NCBI GenBank assembly: GCA_030280995.1
Contig: JASXTE010000016.1
Location: 25,629,501 to 25,693,500, forward strand
Direction of reading: 5' to 3'
From: Hemileia vastatrix
Lineage: Eukaryota; Basidiomycota; Pucciniomycetes; Pucciniales; Zaghouaniaceae
DNA length: 64,000 bases
Position 1 is the first letter of the stretch. Each line of letters begins with the position of its first letter. The notes beneath the pieces were generated by a model. The model saw only the letters and a program-made list of their open reading frames with translations, searched no databases and was not told the origin of the DNA. This document shows positions 33,373 through 47,160 of this stretch, one piece after another. The translations under genes were made by a program, and so were the position numbers.

Positions 33373-34554
33373 GTCAGTATAGTCTAGTATATAATTATGA
33401 TATAATAATGTTATTTTATGGTCCTCCTACTTATTAATAAATGATTTAGTGATTGAACCTCAGGGGAAGACTAATAGAATAGTTATACTCAAATAAAACT
33501 CACAATACTTGGATTTAAATGCGTGCTAGTGGTGGAAAATAGAAGAATAAAATATAGTTATAGCTATTATAAAGATAATATCAATTTATAAGGGCTTTAT
33601 AATATATTTCTGAATACTAATAATTGTATTGTAGTGTTTGTTTGAAGTGTAGTAATTGAATGATGATAATAAACCGTCAAAATCCCTCCTTACTTATACC
33701 CAAATCCACTGGAGTGTACAGACCTTCAATCCAGATGATGTCACTGCTATCCCTGGCAATTACAGCACTGTGAGGGCCCATCACCTCCCCATGGCGTCCA
33801 CTTCGAGCAGTTTCAACACCCAGACCTCCAGTAAGGACCCTCCATCACTATTAATAATAACATAGAGTCATACCATAAATAGAAAATCCAGATAAAAGCG
33901 GATACCATAAAGAAACAGGTAAAATAAATGATCAAAAAGAGATTTAATGAAACTAAAAGCATATAAAGGAAACAAATAAAATGTCCAAGCCCCCAATAAC
34001 ATCCCCAAGCATCCACACTAACCCAGAAACATCCTTCCAACCCATAAATCCGTGAATAACCATCCAAGGAAGTAATTTTAGTTGTCCAAACTGGGTGTAT
34101 GCGCCTGATATAGGTGTCTATGCTTCTGTAGGCGTTGTGAGTCCACTGATTTCGTCCATATGACCTAAAATAAGCAGAAAAACAAAGGTTATAGGCTATT
34201 AAGGGGCTAAAACCCACTTATATACCTAAATATACATAATATACTGCATATTTCACTGAATATGAGATTTATGTATACATATAAGCTTATGTATGTCAAT
34301 AATTACTTCATATCACTTAAGATAAGTATATTATGACTCCATTAACACTTTAATAAGTATTATTAGGCCATGGATAAGCTATTTAAACTATTATAAATTA
34401 TATAATAGAATAATAATTATATATATATATAATAAAATAATATATATTATTATTTTAACCTTATTTTTAAGATATAAGCTTAATCTAGTTAAGGTTATCT
34501 TATTTTAAGCATAAGAAATACTCAGTCCTAAGGATATTTAGGCTGACACTGACA
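33373..34554 (-). repeat. 3' LTR of element 2 (copy 2)
   Basis: Directly downstream of the element 2 integrase in element sense. It is preceded by a polypurine tract GGGTGAGGGAG, and its start TGTCAGTGTCAGCC shows a small duplication of TGTCAG. Confidence 0.8.
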
Positions 34555-37500
34555 CTCCCTCACCCAAAAAAAATAATAAAAAAATGTTAAGACATTTTAA
34601 TCAAAAGTAAGGAGTGAATTGAAAATTATTTAAATTTTCTATAATACATATCCTGAATAAACAGTATTATTTTGATTTAAATTTTTTCAAGAGATTTTTA
34701 AGATCAGAGGTTTTATTTTTATGGAATACACAGGTCACATTCACTTGATTTTTTTTAAAATCATAATAGATACTCAACTCCCTTTTCTTTAGTAAGGTGT
34801 CTCTTTTTAAGTATCTTTTCAATTTCTGGAATTTCAACTATTTCTTCAGGTTGCTTTTTATTCCTTCCTGATCTTCTTTGAAATAGAGCAGTATCATTAT
34901 ATTGGTATGGGTTTATAAGAGAAATAGGAAATACTGGATGTTTTAAGCATAGGGTGCATATAGAATAACCTCAACAGCATTGTTATAAACCATTTTTTAA
35001 CTACAAATGGTCCAATGAATGGATCCTTCAATTTATCATTACCATTTAAATTGAAATCTAGTGTAGAAATAAGGACTTCATCACCCTCTTTGAAAATTTG
35101 TTCTTTATGGGCTTTATCTCATCTTTTCTTCTCATCCTCAAACTCCTTATTTATACATTCTTGAGCATGTTTTCTGCATAATTCTTGCATTTGAAGAAAA
35201 GATTTAGTACCTGTATCAATATTTAATCTAGGTAATTTATTAAGAGTTCTAGCTGAGGTATTAAGTACATAACCTAACCATAACTCAAATGGCTTTTTGC
35301 AGTGACAGAATGTACTGTACTATTGTATGCAAATTCTAAACCTGGGATAAGGGTTACCCAATTATGCGTGAATTTGTAATTGTCTTTAAATTTAAGACCA
35401 AAAGCACAATATCTTCTTATCATATCTTCTAAAGTTTGTATCATTCTTTCTGCTAGCCCATCAGTTTGTGGATGGTGTGCTATAGAAAGTTTTAATTGAC
35501 ACCCTGAAACATCCATAAGTGATGTCCAGTACTCAGAAGTAAATTTAGGATCACTGTCAGAAACTATTTCTATGGTGAAACCTGCTATACTTAACATTTG
35601 TGTCCACCATAGAAAAACTAAGTCCTTTGAAGAAACCTCTTTGTGGGTAGGAATAAATTTACACATCTTTGTAAATCTATCTACAATTACCCAGCAGGAG
35701 TTTTATCTCTTATGCACTGCTATTGTAAAACAAGTTACAAATTCCATGTTAATTATTTCCCATGGAGATTTTGGTTTCTCAATTTTTTGTAATAACACAG
35801 CCCTTTTGCCTGTTAATCTTTTAGATTTTTGACAAGAATCACATGTCTCAACATATTTTTGAACATCCTCATACATCTTAATCCTCCAAGCTGTGTTTTT
35901 TACTCTGGTTAATGTTCTATGGTAGTCAAAATGACCTTCTAATATATCATCATGACATATACTTAACATTAACTTCTTCATTGAAGGAGAAATTAAAATT
36001 ACATTATTTAATTTTTTCCTGTAATATATAAAAGCATCCTCAAAGGAAAATTTTCCTTTTTCTAATGCCTCTTTATACTTATTTGGTAATGTTTTTATTA
36101 AAACATTCATTGAAGCATTAGATGGATCATTTAATATTGTAGTGAGTTTACTCAAGTCAGGATCTGAATCATACATATCAGGAATTTATTGCATAAATTC
36201 ATCCTCAAGATCGACAATATAAATACCATAAATGTTAAAAATCTCTGATTCTGGAACATAAGCAGGATTATCATCATTATTAGGCAGAGGTTCTCTTGAC
36301 AAAAAATCTACATTAGAGTGTAAGGTTCCTTATCTATGTGTAATAGTCATCTGTCCTCTGTATTCTTGTACAGCTAATTGCCATCTAAACATGTGTCTAT
36401 TAGGAGTTTTCAAGTTTAAGAGTGACTTAACTGAACTAAAGTCAGTTATTAACTCAAATTTCTGGTCTTCAAGGTAAAATTGTAGCTTCTCAAGAGCCCA
36501 TACTACTGCCAAACATTCAAGTTGAGTAGCACCATATTTCAATTCACTACTTCTTAGAGTACGTGAAATATAGCAAATTACTACTTCTTACATTTTTCCT
36601 TCAATAAGTTTTTTATGATGCAAGGCAGCACCCAGACCAATAAAGCTTGAATCTTTATATAATACAAAAGGCAATTGGAAATCTCGTAATCCCAAGATAG
36701 GAGCTTTCATTAAACATTCTTTAAACTTATCAAAATCCTGTTGTCTTTCATTATTCCAAATGAAAGCTTCTGATTTCTTTATCAGTGTGGTCAATGGTTC
36801 AGCAATTAATTGGTAGTTTTTTATATATTGTCTAAAATAACCACACATACCAAGAAAAGATTTTACATCCTTTACATTTTGAGGAATTCCAATATTCTTT
36901 ATTGCAGCCACCTTACTTTGGTCTACAAATATTTGTAAGCCTGATAAAATATGACCAAGCACTTTTAAAGATTCAAACCCAAATTTACATTTTTTCAATG
37001 CAAGGGTCATTTTTATTTCATCCATTTTCTATGATACCTTCTTTAAATGGATTAAGAGTTCATCATATGTCTTAGAGAACACTATGATGTCATCAATGTA
37101 TACCATTAACCATCCTTCAATCTTTTCATTATGGAATGTTATATCCATTAACTTCTGAAATACTTATGGAGCATTTTTTGTCCAAATGGCATACTGAAAT
37201 ATTTATAAATTCCCATGCGTGTTGTTATCAACAAAAAGTTCTGTGAATTCTTTTCAACAGGAATTTGATGGTACCCTTTATTTCCATCTAAGCAACTTAT
37301 ATACTTAGCAACTTTAAGAGTAGCATGAATAGAGGCAATCGTTTGCAAGGGATAAATATCATCTACTGTAAATGTATTTTATGCTCTATAATCACCGCAC
37401 AGGCTAGCTTCATCTTGTTCATAAGAAATTATCACTGGTGATATTACACAATATTTTGGTGTAGTTTCAACCTTTTCAAGAATGTTCATTTCTAATAACA

Positions 37501-38512
37501 TTTTAATATTATCCTCTATGTCTTCCCTCTTCATTGGCGAAGCAGGGTATGGTTTCTTTTTAAGACTAGCAGGAATATCATCCATATCACAGGGTAAGCT
37601 AATCTTCATCTCATGATCTTTAACATGGCCAAGTTCATTTGTACCACGTGAAAAAGCGATTTGGAATGCTTTAATTAATTCCAAAATATTTTTTTTCTCA
37701 GCATCACTTATCTGAGTGCCAAATGATGCTTTTGAAATTTCTGTTTCCAGAATTTCCATCTCATTGTATTCTCTTCCTTTGCACAAAATATTTGTTACTG
37801 ACTCAATGTGTAAGACTGTGTTAAAAGAATCTATTTTAAATTTTCTTTTACCATTCATTCCAATTGTAAAATTGTTATTAGCAGGGTCTAATTTCAAAAC
37901 AAATTTAGTCAGAATATCATTTCTAATGATAAAACAGTTACTACAGTTAGTATTATCCATTACTACAAAGTCACAAGTTACTCTTACATAACCATGTTGA
38001 TGTTTAAAAAAAGCAGCAGCTTTGTATCTACCAATGGGATGTAGTACTGATCCAAAACCTCTCCAAATTTTAATTTGAAGGGGTTTAAGCTTAGACTTAT
38101 ATTCACTATCAATTTTCTGCAATATATTAGTAGAAACAACAGAACCAGAAGCTCCTGTGTCCAATACTATATTAAAATTTTCACCAGAAATGATAGCTGG
38201 AGCCATGATAATTGTTATTCTAAAGTTATCAGCTTGTATATCTTTAATGATTTCAGCATCCTCAAAATTCAATAAAGATTCATTTGATTCCAAATTTAAT
38301 ATTGGATTTTCAAAGATGGAAAAATTATCTTCCAGAATACAGACTTCATGTTCATCACTATATGAAATATTACTGTCATAATCACTTGAATATTTACTTT
38401 TTTTCAGTTTCAGTTTCAGATTCACGTTAATTCTCAACATTATTTTTATTCTTCTCACATTTGTGACCCTTAACTCAAGGTTTGTTACACTTATAACAAG
38501 TGTTTGTTTCAT
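34555..38512 (-). pseudogene. Element 2 pol (protease, RT, RNase H, integrase), decayed
   Basis: Order on the minus strand: protease with VLDTGASGSVVS (about 38150); RT from about 37550 with a TAA after DYRA (near 37380), a frame break near 37190 and an intact YIDD at about 37095; RNase H (36542-36330); integrase HHCC finger (CHDDILEGH and CDSCQ, about 35960-35830) and core (SDSDPKF, DGLAERMIQ). The first core Asp appears as Glu in INMEFVT. From 35280 down to 34780 are remnants of the integrase tail. At least five stops or frame changes make it non-functional. It is a different Ty3 lineage from element 1, shown by the YIDD motif and the protease being fused towards RT. Confidence 0.85.
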
Positions 38513-41500
38513 ACTTTTTTGGTACTACAGGTGCAGCAGGTTCTTTCTGCTTCTCCAAAAATGTTTTTGAATTCTGATTTTTAACAGGTTCAATATTTTG
38601 TTTATAAGTTGAAAACCTTGCTTCATACTTATGGTTTAGTAATATTTCATTGCAAATATTAATAAAGTCAGAATATTCAGTAACATTAATTGTTCTAGCT
38701 ACAACAATGTCTCTGACAGATAAACGTAATTTATATATTATATTATCTTTCCATAAGTTAAAATCCATGTTGGGCTCAACAGCTTTTAATATTTTATTTA
38801 AATTCATTAAAAATACCATAGGTTTTTCACCATTCAACAGATTGTACCTAGTTATCTCATAACGTCTCTTCTGAGTGAGTCTGAATTTAGAACCTCCAAA
38901 TTGTTTTTCAATTAGTTGTTTCCATTCAGTACAAGAGTAAAATTTAACCTCATTCAAAAAAGCTTCACACCATAAAAAAGCAACATCCTTAAATAAAGAG
39001 ATCATTTTTGATGTTATTTCTTCATCTGGTAACTTATATGTGAATTTCAAATTGTCAATTATTTGGATAAAATGTTGCCAATCACAGCTGGCTTCCCCAT
39101 CATAAGTTGGGTACTGATCTATCTTAGGCCATTTCTTCTGATTAGATTTTATTTCACTATTCTTAGGTAAATTCAACAACTCATTTACTCTTGATAAATG
39201 GTCTTGTATTTCCTCCTGTACAGATTTGTGACTAAAATTTTCAGATTTGAAACTACCACCAGATGGTTTTAGTTGTGGTGGTATAGGGAATGAAAGAGAT
39301 TCACATTTGCCAATGAAAGGATCATTATTATACTGAGTATACTTATGATTATCCTGGTTCATTAGTAGATTGGCAGTTTCAGTCTCAACTTAAGTCAATC
39401 TTTGTAGTAGCTCAGAGACACTTTGATTTGTCTGGGCAAAAGATAACTTAGTTCTTGATTCAGTTTTCAATAAATGTGTTTCATACAATTTTTCCAACTC
39501 ACAGAATTTGTTTGAAAGTTCATTATATTTATTACTTAATGAATCATATTTATGAGTTAGAGACAAATGTTCATTCTCTAATTCTTTATTACATGTTGCC
39601 AGTTGAGAAATATTTAATGTTAAGGATGAAATTGTATCACTTGTGAGCTTAACTGTCTGTTCCTCACAATCAGTCATTCTATTCCACAATTCTGAAACAA
39701 TTCTATGGACAGTTGGATTATTATTAAAATACTCCATGTCTTCCTTCTCAATTCTCTCACTCTCTTGTGAACCTCTCCTCTCACTAGTAAGTGGTGGAAA
39801 ATGAGGATTAACTATATTATAAATACTACCGTTGTTATTGAAAAAAGACAAGTCAGGTGTATCTAATTTAAAACCTAATTCTCTTAAGTCCTCCTCTTTT
39901 TTCTGCACAGATTTGACATCAATAATATTACCTGAATTGTACTTATCAGTATTGTGTTCAATCTGAGAGGGCAATCTACTTACCACAGGTTTTGTGTGAG
40001 CCCTTATTTTTGGCGCCTTTCTTTTCCCTTGTAGGGGTGAACTGAGGAAGTCTGAGGAGGAGGAGGATCCTTGTTGCAGTTGTGACTGGACCATTGTTGA
40101 TGGAACCAATCCCACTTCCATTTGTCTACCAGTGTTTTCTCCTTAAAGTGATGTGACCCTCCTGGGGTAGGGGTTGCTGACATGGCCGGCCTCCCTTTAG
40201 CTCTGCCAGTGACTGGTTCATCTGCTTGAATCCTAACTTGAAATTGTTCTATAATTGCTCTACCTCCTTGAGCATGAGAGACTTTGATTCCTCCAACTTC
40301 AGGACCTGTTTTGCCAGATGGGATAGTTGATCCTGTAGAGGAGGAGACATTGTGGTCTTCCAACATTGGCAGGGGCCTTTGTTGTGTGTTTTGGCGCTGT
40401 TTGTGCATGTCTTAATTGACATCAGTTGAAGAATTGGGTATTTTTCTGGTTTTATTCCGTGGATACTAGAACTGCGGGTATGTGGCTACTATCATTGGAT
40501 AGCCCTTGTTATTCTATATATTTCATTTCTTGGTAATATTTTTCATATTCCAAGTTTTAAGGGGTCATATCCTCATTCTTCAGTTACAAAAGATAGCTGT
40601 TTAATTTTGTTTTTCATGTTTTACGGGCTCAGCTTAAGTCTTAGGGTTAAGTAATTAGTACCATTGGATAGGGTTAATTAAGCTCTATATTTCATGTCAT
40701 AATGTTGTTATAGTGTAATTACGTGCTTTAAGGGTTTTAGTAGTTGTATCTAATTTTTCTAAGTAGATTAGGTGTTTTTATTGGTTTTCTGGCTTCAGGG
40801 AGGCCAGGCCACTTCAGGTGGCACCTCCGACGTCGGGCGGCCCGCCCACCTCTGTTTTAGAAGGTTGGGGAGCGCTTCTGGAGGGTTTTTTATTCAATTT
40901 GGCTGGTACAGGCGCCAAATTTGTTGGTGTGCATGGGCTCTTAGATAGTGGTCTGTGTGTAAATAGTGAATAAGACAGTTTGGGTCAACTTTAATTACAT
41001 AAAACCATCCGGAGGTGATATCCTTGTTCCTCACTCAGTTTTCACTGTTTTTTGGCCACAATTGGCTGTGTTTGTTGCAAGGTTAGTTCTTCATTTAACT
41101 CAACTTTTGCAACAGGTTCTCTGGTATAGTATTCTAAGCTATATCAAGTATTATTGCTGTCTCTTGTAGGATTTTCAGCCTACATCAAGCATCTTTGCTT
41201 TCTCTGGTGTGGACATTGGTCTAAATTTCAGTTCTTTGGTGTGCTAGTCTGTCTGGTCACTACTTTCTTGGCTCATCAAGCAGTCAAGTGTGTTGAAAAT
41301 GGGGCTTTAGCAAACAGGAACTAACTTACTTTAGCAAGTAAATCTCACTCTATTTTTCTAAAGGGAGAGGGAATTTTCTCTCTGGTTTTACTCCAACTCC
41401 CTTGGTCAAGGCCTATAGCTAGTACTAAAGGATTGTCTACAATGTCTTTTTTATGGTAATATTTTTTAAGAGGGCGTCTTTTTCCTCTATGCTCATTTTT

Positions 41501-41616
41501 TCTGCCTGGGGGTATGACTGACTCTCCATAGTTATGTCCTGGAGCAATTTTTTGTTAGCTTTAGACCTGGTATTATAAGCAGGCTTTTCACTTACATTGT
41601 CTTGGGGAGCACTCAT
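38470..41616 (-). pseudogene. Element 2 gag, coiled-coil type, interrupted by a solo LTR
   Basis: Starts MSAPQDNVSEKPAYNTRSK at 41616 and runs to 41442, where a solo LTR (40412-41441) is inserted; it resumes at 40411. The region 39700-39390 is a predicted coiled coil (Leu/Glu/Asn heptads). The capsid-like part is 39362-38530. A knuckle-like Cys-x2-Cys...His-x-Cys near 38480 contains a TGA where the related copies have Trp. Stops also separate 39390 from 39362 and 40411 from 40121. Confidence 0.75.
40412..41441 (-). repeat. Solo LTR of element 3-like family, ATGTC duplication
   Basis: 1030 bp. In minus sense it starts TGTAGACAATCC like the element 3 LTR and shares the GC-rich core (CGGCACCTCC-type, at 40810-40860 on the plus strand). 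ATGTC flanks it at 40407-40411 and 41442-41446. It has diverged from the element 3 LTRs, ending in TTAA in place of CA. Confidence 0.8.
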
Positions 41617-42132
41617 ATTGATAAAAATAACAATATATCACATCTAAAGAAAGGAAAAACTATTGGAATCAGTAGATTAAAAGTATTAGCAATGTTATTA
41701 CTAATAAAAAAAGCACTGGAGCTTACCCTGAATTTAAATCTTTCTTAATTTGAATAAAATTTAATAAAAATTTGAAAAAATCTGTTAAAAATAAAATAAT
41801 AAGTTTAACTAGACCTTTATAAGGGTTAATTAATAGCTTACTAAGCTTCAACCAAATACCAATTTAATTGTGTGATATATTGGTGACCAAATACCAAGTG
41901 AATTTGGGTTTATATTGGGTACAGCTACTACTGTAAATACCTAATTTTTATTATAAAAATTAGTAAAATTATTATAAGGGTTCTTTTCCGCAATCACTAA
42001 GTTATTATGACCCATAAATATGCAACAGACCCAAATATTTGGTTAGTTTGTGCTATACTAAAGTTAAAATCACGTTCCAAGGCTTATACTAAATAATAAG
42101 TAAAAAACTAAAAAAAGACCCCCAATCTTCAG
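41617..42132 (-). other. Element 2 leader
   Basis: Between the 5' LTR and the gag start. Next to the LTR, in element sense, is CTGAAGATTGGGGGTC, a possible primer region unlike the tRNA-Lys site of elements 1 and 3. Otherwise AT-rich; no gene seen. Confidence 0.5.
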
Positions 42133-43301
42133 TGTATCTAGTATATAAGTATGATATAATAGTGTTATTTTATGGTCCAACTACTTATTAATAAATGATT
42201 TAGTGATTAAACCTCAGGGGAAGAATAATAAAATAGTTATACTCAAATAAAAGTCACAATACTTGGATTTAAATGTGTGCTAGTGGTGGAAAATAGATGA
42301 ATATAATATAGTTATAGCTTGTATAAAGATAATTTTAATTTATAAAGGCTTTATAATATATTTCTAAATGATAATAATTGAGTTATAGTTTTTATTTGAG
42401 TTTTAGTAAGTAATTGATGTCTAATAACTTCCAAAATCCTCCCTTATTATACCAAAATCCACCGGAGTGCACAGACCTTCAATTTAGATGATGTCACTGC
42501 TATCCCCGGAAATTACAGAACCGTGAGGCCCATAACCTCCCCATGGCGTCCATATCAAGCATATTCAACATCCAGACCTCAAGTAAGGATTCTCCATCAC
42601 AATTAATGATAACACAGACCCATACCAGAAATAGAAAATCCAGATAAAAGCGGATAGCATAAAGAAACAGGTAAAATAACTTATCCAAAGAGAATATAAT
42701 GAAAACCAAAGCATATAAAGGAAACAAATGAAATATCCAAGCCCCCAATAGCATCCCCAAGTATCCATATTAACCCAGAAATGACCTCCCAACCCATAAA
42801 TCCGTGAATATCCATCCAAGGAAGCAGATTAAGTAGTCCAAACTGAGTGTATGCACCTGAAATAGATTTTTATGCTTCTTTAGGCGTTGTGAGTCCACTG
42901 GATACGTTCATATGACATAAAATAAGCAGAAAAACAAAGGTTATAAGCTATTAAGAGGCTAAAACCCACTTATATATCTAAATATACATAATATACTGCA
43001 TATTTCACTGAATATGAGATTTATGTATACATATAAACTTATGTATGTCAATAATTACTTAATATCACTTAAGATAAGTATATTATGACTCCTTAACACC
43101 TTAATAAGTATTATTAGGCTATGAAAAATCTATTTAAACTACTATAATTTATATAATAGAGTAATAATTATATATATATATGTAATATAATCATATATAT
43201 TATTGTTTTAACCTTATTTTTAAGATATAAGATTAATGTACTTAAGATTATCTTATTTTAAGTATAATAAACACTTAGTCCTAGGGATATCTAGGCTGAC
43301 A
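42133..43301 (-). repeat. 5' LTR of element 2 (copy 3)
   Basis: 1169 bp, TG...CA in element sense. Its outer flank TAAAT (43302-43306) resembles TAAGT at 32200-32204 beyond copy 1, consistent with a 5-bp target duplication with one change and with 32203-43301 being one insertion. Confidence 0.82.
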
Positions 43302-44378
43302 TAAATTCTTATTGATGTTTGAAAAAGATAATTGATTCTTATTTTGTAAAGATGAATTATGGTTACTCAATCTTTCTAAGTTCATCTTATGTCCCTCTAG
43401 CTCCTTGAAACAGATGGAAAAAGTATCTTTTAATTTAGACAAATCATTCTTGATTTTTTGCCATAAAGCAACTTTCATTTCATGAGTTACTTTGTAATGA
43501 AGCAAATCATAAGATAATCTCTGTAACTCACTCTTCAATGTTTGATAACCCTGTTCAGTTAACAAACTATTATATTTCTTAGTCAATTGCATGTTGTTCA
43601 TAATATGACTTTTTTTAGCAATAATATCCCTCAAATATTCATCATTAATGTTAGCTACATCTGGAATATTTCTCAATAGTGAAACAGAATAACATTCAAG
43701 CTTCTCATAAAACTCAGTATAAAGTGTCTCATCAATAATAGCCATATTTGGATTTATCATTGAAGTAACAATCAAAACCAAAGGATTAGATACATTAGAA
43801 TATTGAGCAATTTGTCTACTATTCTCAGCCTCTACTGGTCTCACAGTCTCATCTCCTCTTCCAGAATTACCTGAAGGAACTGAATCAGTTACAAGAAATG
43901 GTACTTGAGATTAAATAGAGGGGCTTACCATGGCTTGGGAAAGACTTGGATGTGGTTGTTTTTTCTCTTTATCCTCCTTGGTAGGAATGAGGAGATGTGG
44001 GGTTGAACTGATTTTTTCTTGAAGGATCTGCCTGAGGTACTTGTTGCTGTTGTTGTTGAGACAGATAATCCCACTGGGTGTTAAGCCAATCCAACTGTCA
44101 CTTTGAGACTTCCGCCTTTTCATGTTGCTGGGGGGGTAATTGTGGAAGGGCTTTTGGAGGAGGAGGTTTCCTCTTCTATTGAAGGAGGGACTCTATTTTT
44201 GCTACCTTTTCTTCTAGAGAGTCTATTTTTGACCTCAGCTTGAGATTTTCTGACCTTAACTCCTTGATGTGAGTGGAGAGATTTTTGACTTGCTCATTCA
44301 AGGGCATCTTTTGTAATTAGAAGCCTTTGGGAAGCATTTCTGGGGGTTTGATTGAAGGTTTTTGATCCTGAGCAGTTG
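43302..44378 (-). pseudogene. Element 4: N-terminal gag
   Basis: Minus-strand coding with MPLNEQVKNLSTHIKEL near 44307, preceded by KPSIKPPEMLPKGF and a stop. It aligns with the element 5 Gag start (KIKKIPLMQQINNLSSH). The part 43844-43302 is helical and ends LSFSNINKNL at the element 2 insertion; element 2 Gag has LSFAQTNQSV at the same point and the sequence resumes at 32202. The frame is broken at 44123/43911. Confidence 0.75.
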
Positions 44379-45112
44379 TGTCAGCCAGGCTGTACCAGGA
44401 GCCCAGTAAAACTTATGTTAAGTCATTGGACCTGAAAGAGGGCAAAAATTTATGCTTTTTATGTATATAAATTTATATTTTATTGCATAATAAAAATAAG
44501 TACAAATTACCTTATTAAATAAAATTAAAATAAGGGTCATATTTATTTTATTATGTTATTAATTATATACTATTAAAATAATTATAAATTATATTATATT
44601 CTATAAAAATTGGGCGCATTTTAATGTATTTAAATAATTATAAAATAATATTTAATTAATTATAATATCAAATTATACTTATAAGGCAAAATGTTGACTT
44701 ATAATAGTATTAATTAATTATTAGACCCTTATAATAATTTATACATTAATATTCCTGATTTTTGGGCGCTTCTGTAGCTCAAAATTATGTAATTAAATTT
44801 ATTAAAACATTTAAACTAATTACATTCTCATATTTTAATGTAAAATAATTACTTATATTAATTGTATGAATTAAAATAGTAATAAATTACATTCCACTTT
44901 AAAATAGTACTTCATAATACTTATTTTAAATTACATTAGTTATTTTTTATATGTCTTTTACTTATTTATGCGTAATATCCAGGGGGAATTAATACTGGTG
45001 AAATATTGACTACTGCATTTCAACAAATTAGTACATTTTTTATTTTTCACTCCTTACATTTTCTCATTAATTATTGAATTTACTCTTGTGGCGCTTCAGA
45101 GGGCCCCTTGGC

Positions 45113-45120
45113 TATATAAG
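45113..45120 (+). promoter_or_regulatory. TATA box TATATAAG
   Basis: In GGCTATATAAGAGCCTTGG, followed about 45 bases later by GCATCACTTACA. The element 5 LTR has the same arrangement on the minus strand (TATAAAAG at 54111-54104, then AATCACTTACA), so spacing is conserved. Confidence 0.55.
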
Positions 45121-45749
45121 AGCCTTGGGAACCCCCTTCAGCGGCATCACTTACATATTTACCATATACTTACACTTTTATATTTTTTATACACATATTA
45201 ATTCTTTTTCTTTTAACTAGTAATACAGTTTAAGTTGAAATAAGATAAATAAATACTATATACAAAATCCTAAAGGTTGCGGTAAGAACATTAAAATATA
45301 ATAATTGACTGTTGCGCATTGAATTTAAAACACTTACATTACAATATCATCAATACTACTCACCTTATATATTATATCTTTTCCCCTTATTTGCGTCCTT
45401 CCCTCCTTTTCTCTTTCCACTCTTTCTCTTCTTGTGTCCTTTTCTCTTTTTTCTTCTTTCTTATTCCACCTTCTAGACAACCGCACAGATAAGTTGTCTC
45501 CACTAATATTTCCATCTCCTGTATTTCTACATCCTGATTGGTCCAGTAATTGATTAATTTAAGCCAGTTTTGTAGTCAAACAAGAGCTTTCAGAAAGAGC
45601 TTAATCATAATCAATTAAATCTAGTTCCTAATCAGGGCCAGCAGAAGCACCTTGATCAGTCATAGTTGTAATTAACCTGAACTTAGAGAAAGAAATATTA
45701 AATCAGTTATTATTTTTACTTTATTTAAAGAAAAATAAGGAAAAAAATT

Positions 45750-46320
45750 ATATAAGTAATTATCAGGACTTTGTGATCAACTGGAATAATTAAAATACAA
45801 TGTTTATCAGGACAAAAAATCAACTGAAATAATAATCACAATTTTATTAATTTTAAGGTAATTTTAAAACCAGGATTTAAAATAAATCAACTGAAAGAAT
45901 AAAATAATTTAATAATTAGTAATTTTTTAATAATTATCAGGACTAGAAGTCAACTGAAGAATTTAGTTGCCAGGACTTAATGTCAACTGAAAATAATTTA
46001 ATTACCAGGACTTACTTTCAACTGAAATAATTTTAATTACCAGGACTTATTCTCAACTGAAATAATTTAATTACCAGGACTTATTGTGAACTGAAATAAT
46101 TTTAATTACCAGGACTTAATGTCAACTGACATTATTTTATATAATTAATTTAATTAATTTTTAATATTATTAATTCACTGCCAGGACAATTTGTCAACTT
46201 AAACAATAATATAAAATTCTAACTATCAGGACAGAAGTCAACTGAAATAATTAAAAATAATAATTTAATTAATTTAACTTTTATATCACTTCTAGGACTA
46301 AGAACAATATAGTTTTATCT
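45750..46320. repeat. Minisatellite of CCAGGACTT...TCAACTG units
   Basis: About ten copies of a unit of roughly 33 bp, densest at 45940-46140. On the minus strand each reads CAGTTGAC, five or so bases, GTCCTGG. In several copies GAC pairs with GTC, for example GACTAGAAGTC at about 45944. Confidence 0.7.
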
Positions 46321-46926
46321 TTTTCAAATAGGAAAAAAAAATTATTTGCCAGACACCTCCCCCTGTAAAATGAGCAAGTTAATGCCACTTTACAGAGTGC
46401 TGAGTAATAAAAGATTTATGTGTACAATGAAATGTTAAAATGACCCAAAAATAGTAATCAAATAATTACCACAAATACATATGACTATTGTCAATATATG
46501 AACCTAAATTTTTGAGCGCTGTTTGATTCTTGGTCACAGAAAAAAAGTAAGTCACATGGCTGATGACGTTTGTCGTCTGGTCGTCTACTCGTCCTACTGG
46601 TACCTTGTTGTTGATGGTCCCTCGGTTGCTGAATTCAAGATATCAATGCACTGTTGACAATTCAGAAAGGGCCCTAATTGTTGGGGGTCTTTATTTCTAG
46701 AAGTCTTTAACTGGGTCCAACGGCAGTAATAGGGAGATTTTGGGATTTTAAGTTTACAGTACATATGTTTATCTTTTTTATTTGTTTTAATAAAAGTTAA
46801 GAGGTAAAATTTTTTTAATTATTATTATAATTAATGAGTTAGAATAACATAATTTTAATTACTAAAACCAATAATAAATAGTAATGAATATTGAAGTATA
46901 GTAATTTTTTTGATAATATAAGTAAA

Positions 46927-47160
46927 TGAATGATCCAAAACCAGAAAGGGAGGTATTATATATGCAAAGGAGAGCCAAAGCACAGTTTTAAAATTCTAAA
47001 TACAGTAGTATTAGAGAAGAAAAGAATATTCCAGAAAGAATATTTTCAAATAATAAGGTTGTTCCAAAAAGAAGGCATCAGAAGAGTGTATTAACAGAAT
47101 ATGACAGGAATAATTTAATTTATTTAAAATTTACTGTAAAGGTCAAGTCTAAATAGGAAA
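46927..47160 (+). pseudogene. Possible plus-strand gag start remnant
   Basis: A frame starting MNDPKPEREVLYMQRRAK with one TAA at about residue 22 and then basic, Asn/Lys-rich sequence to 47160. Its position after LTR-like sequence and a primer-like site is where a gag would begin, but there is no recognisable domain. Could be chance. Confidence 0.25.
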
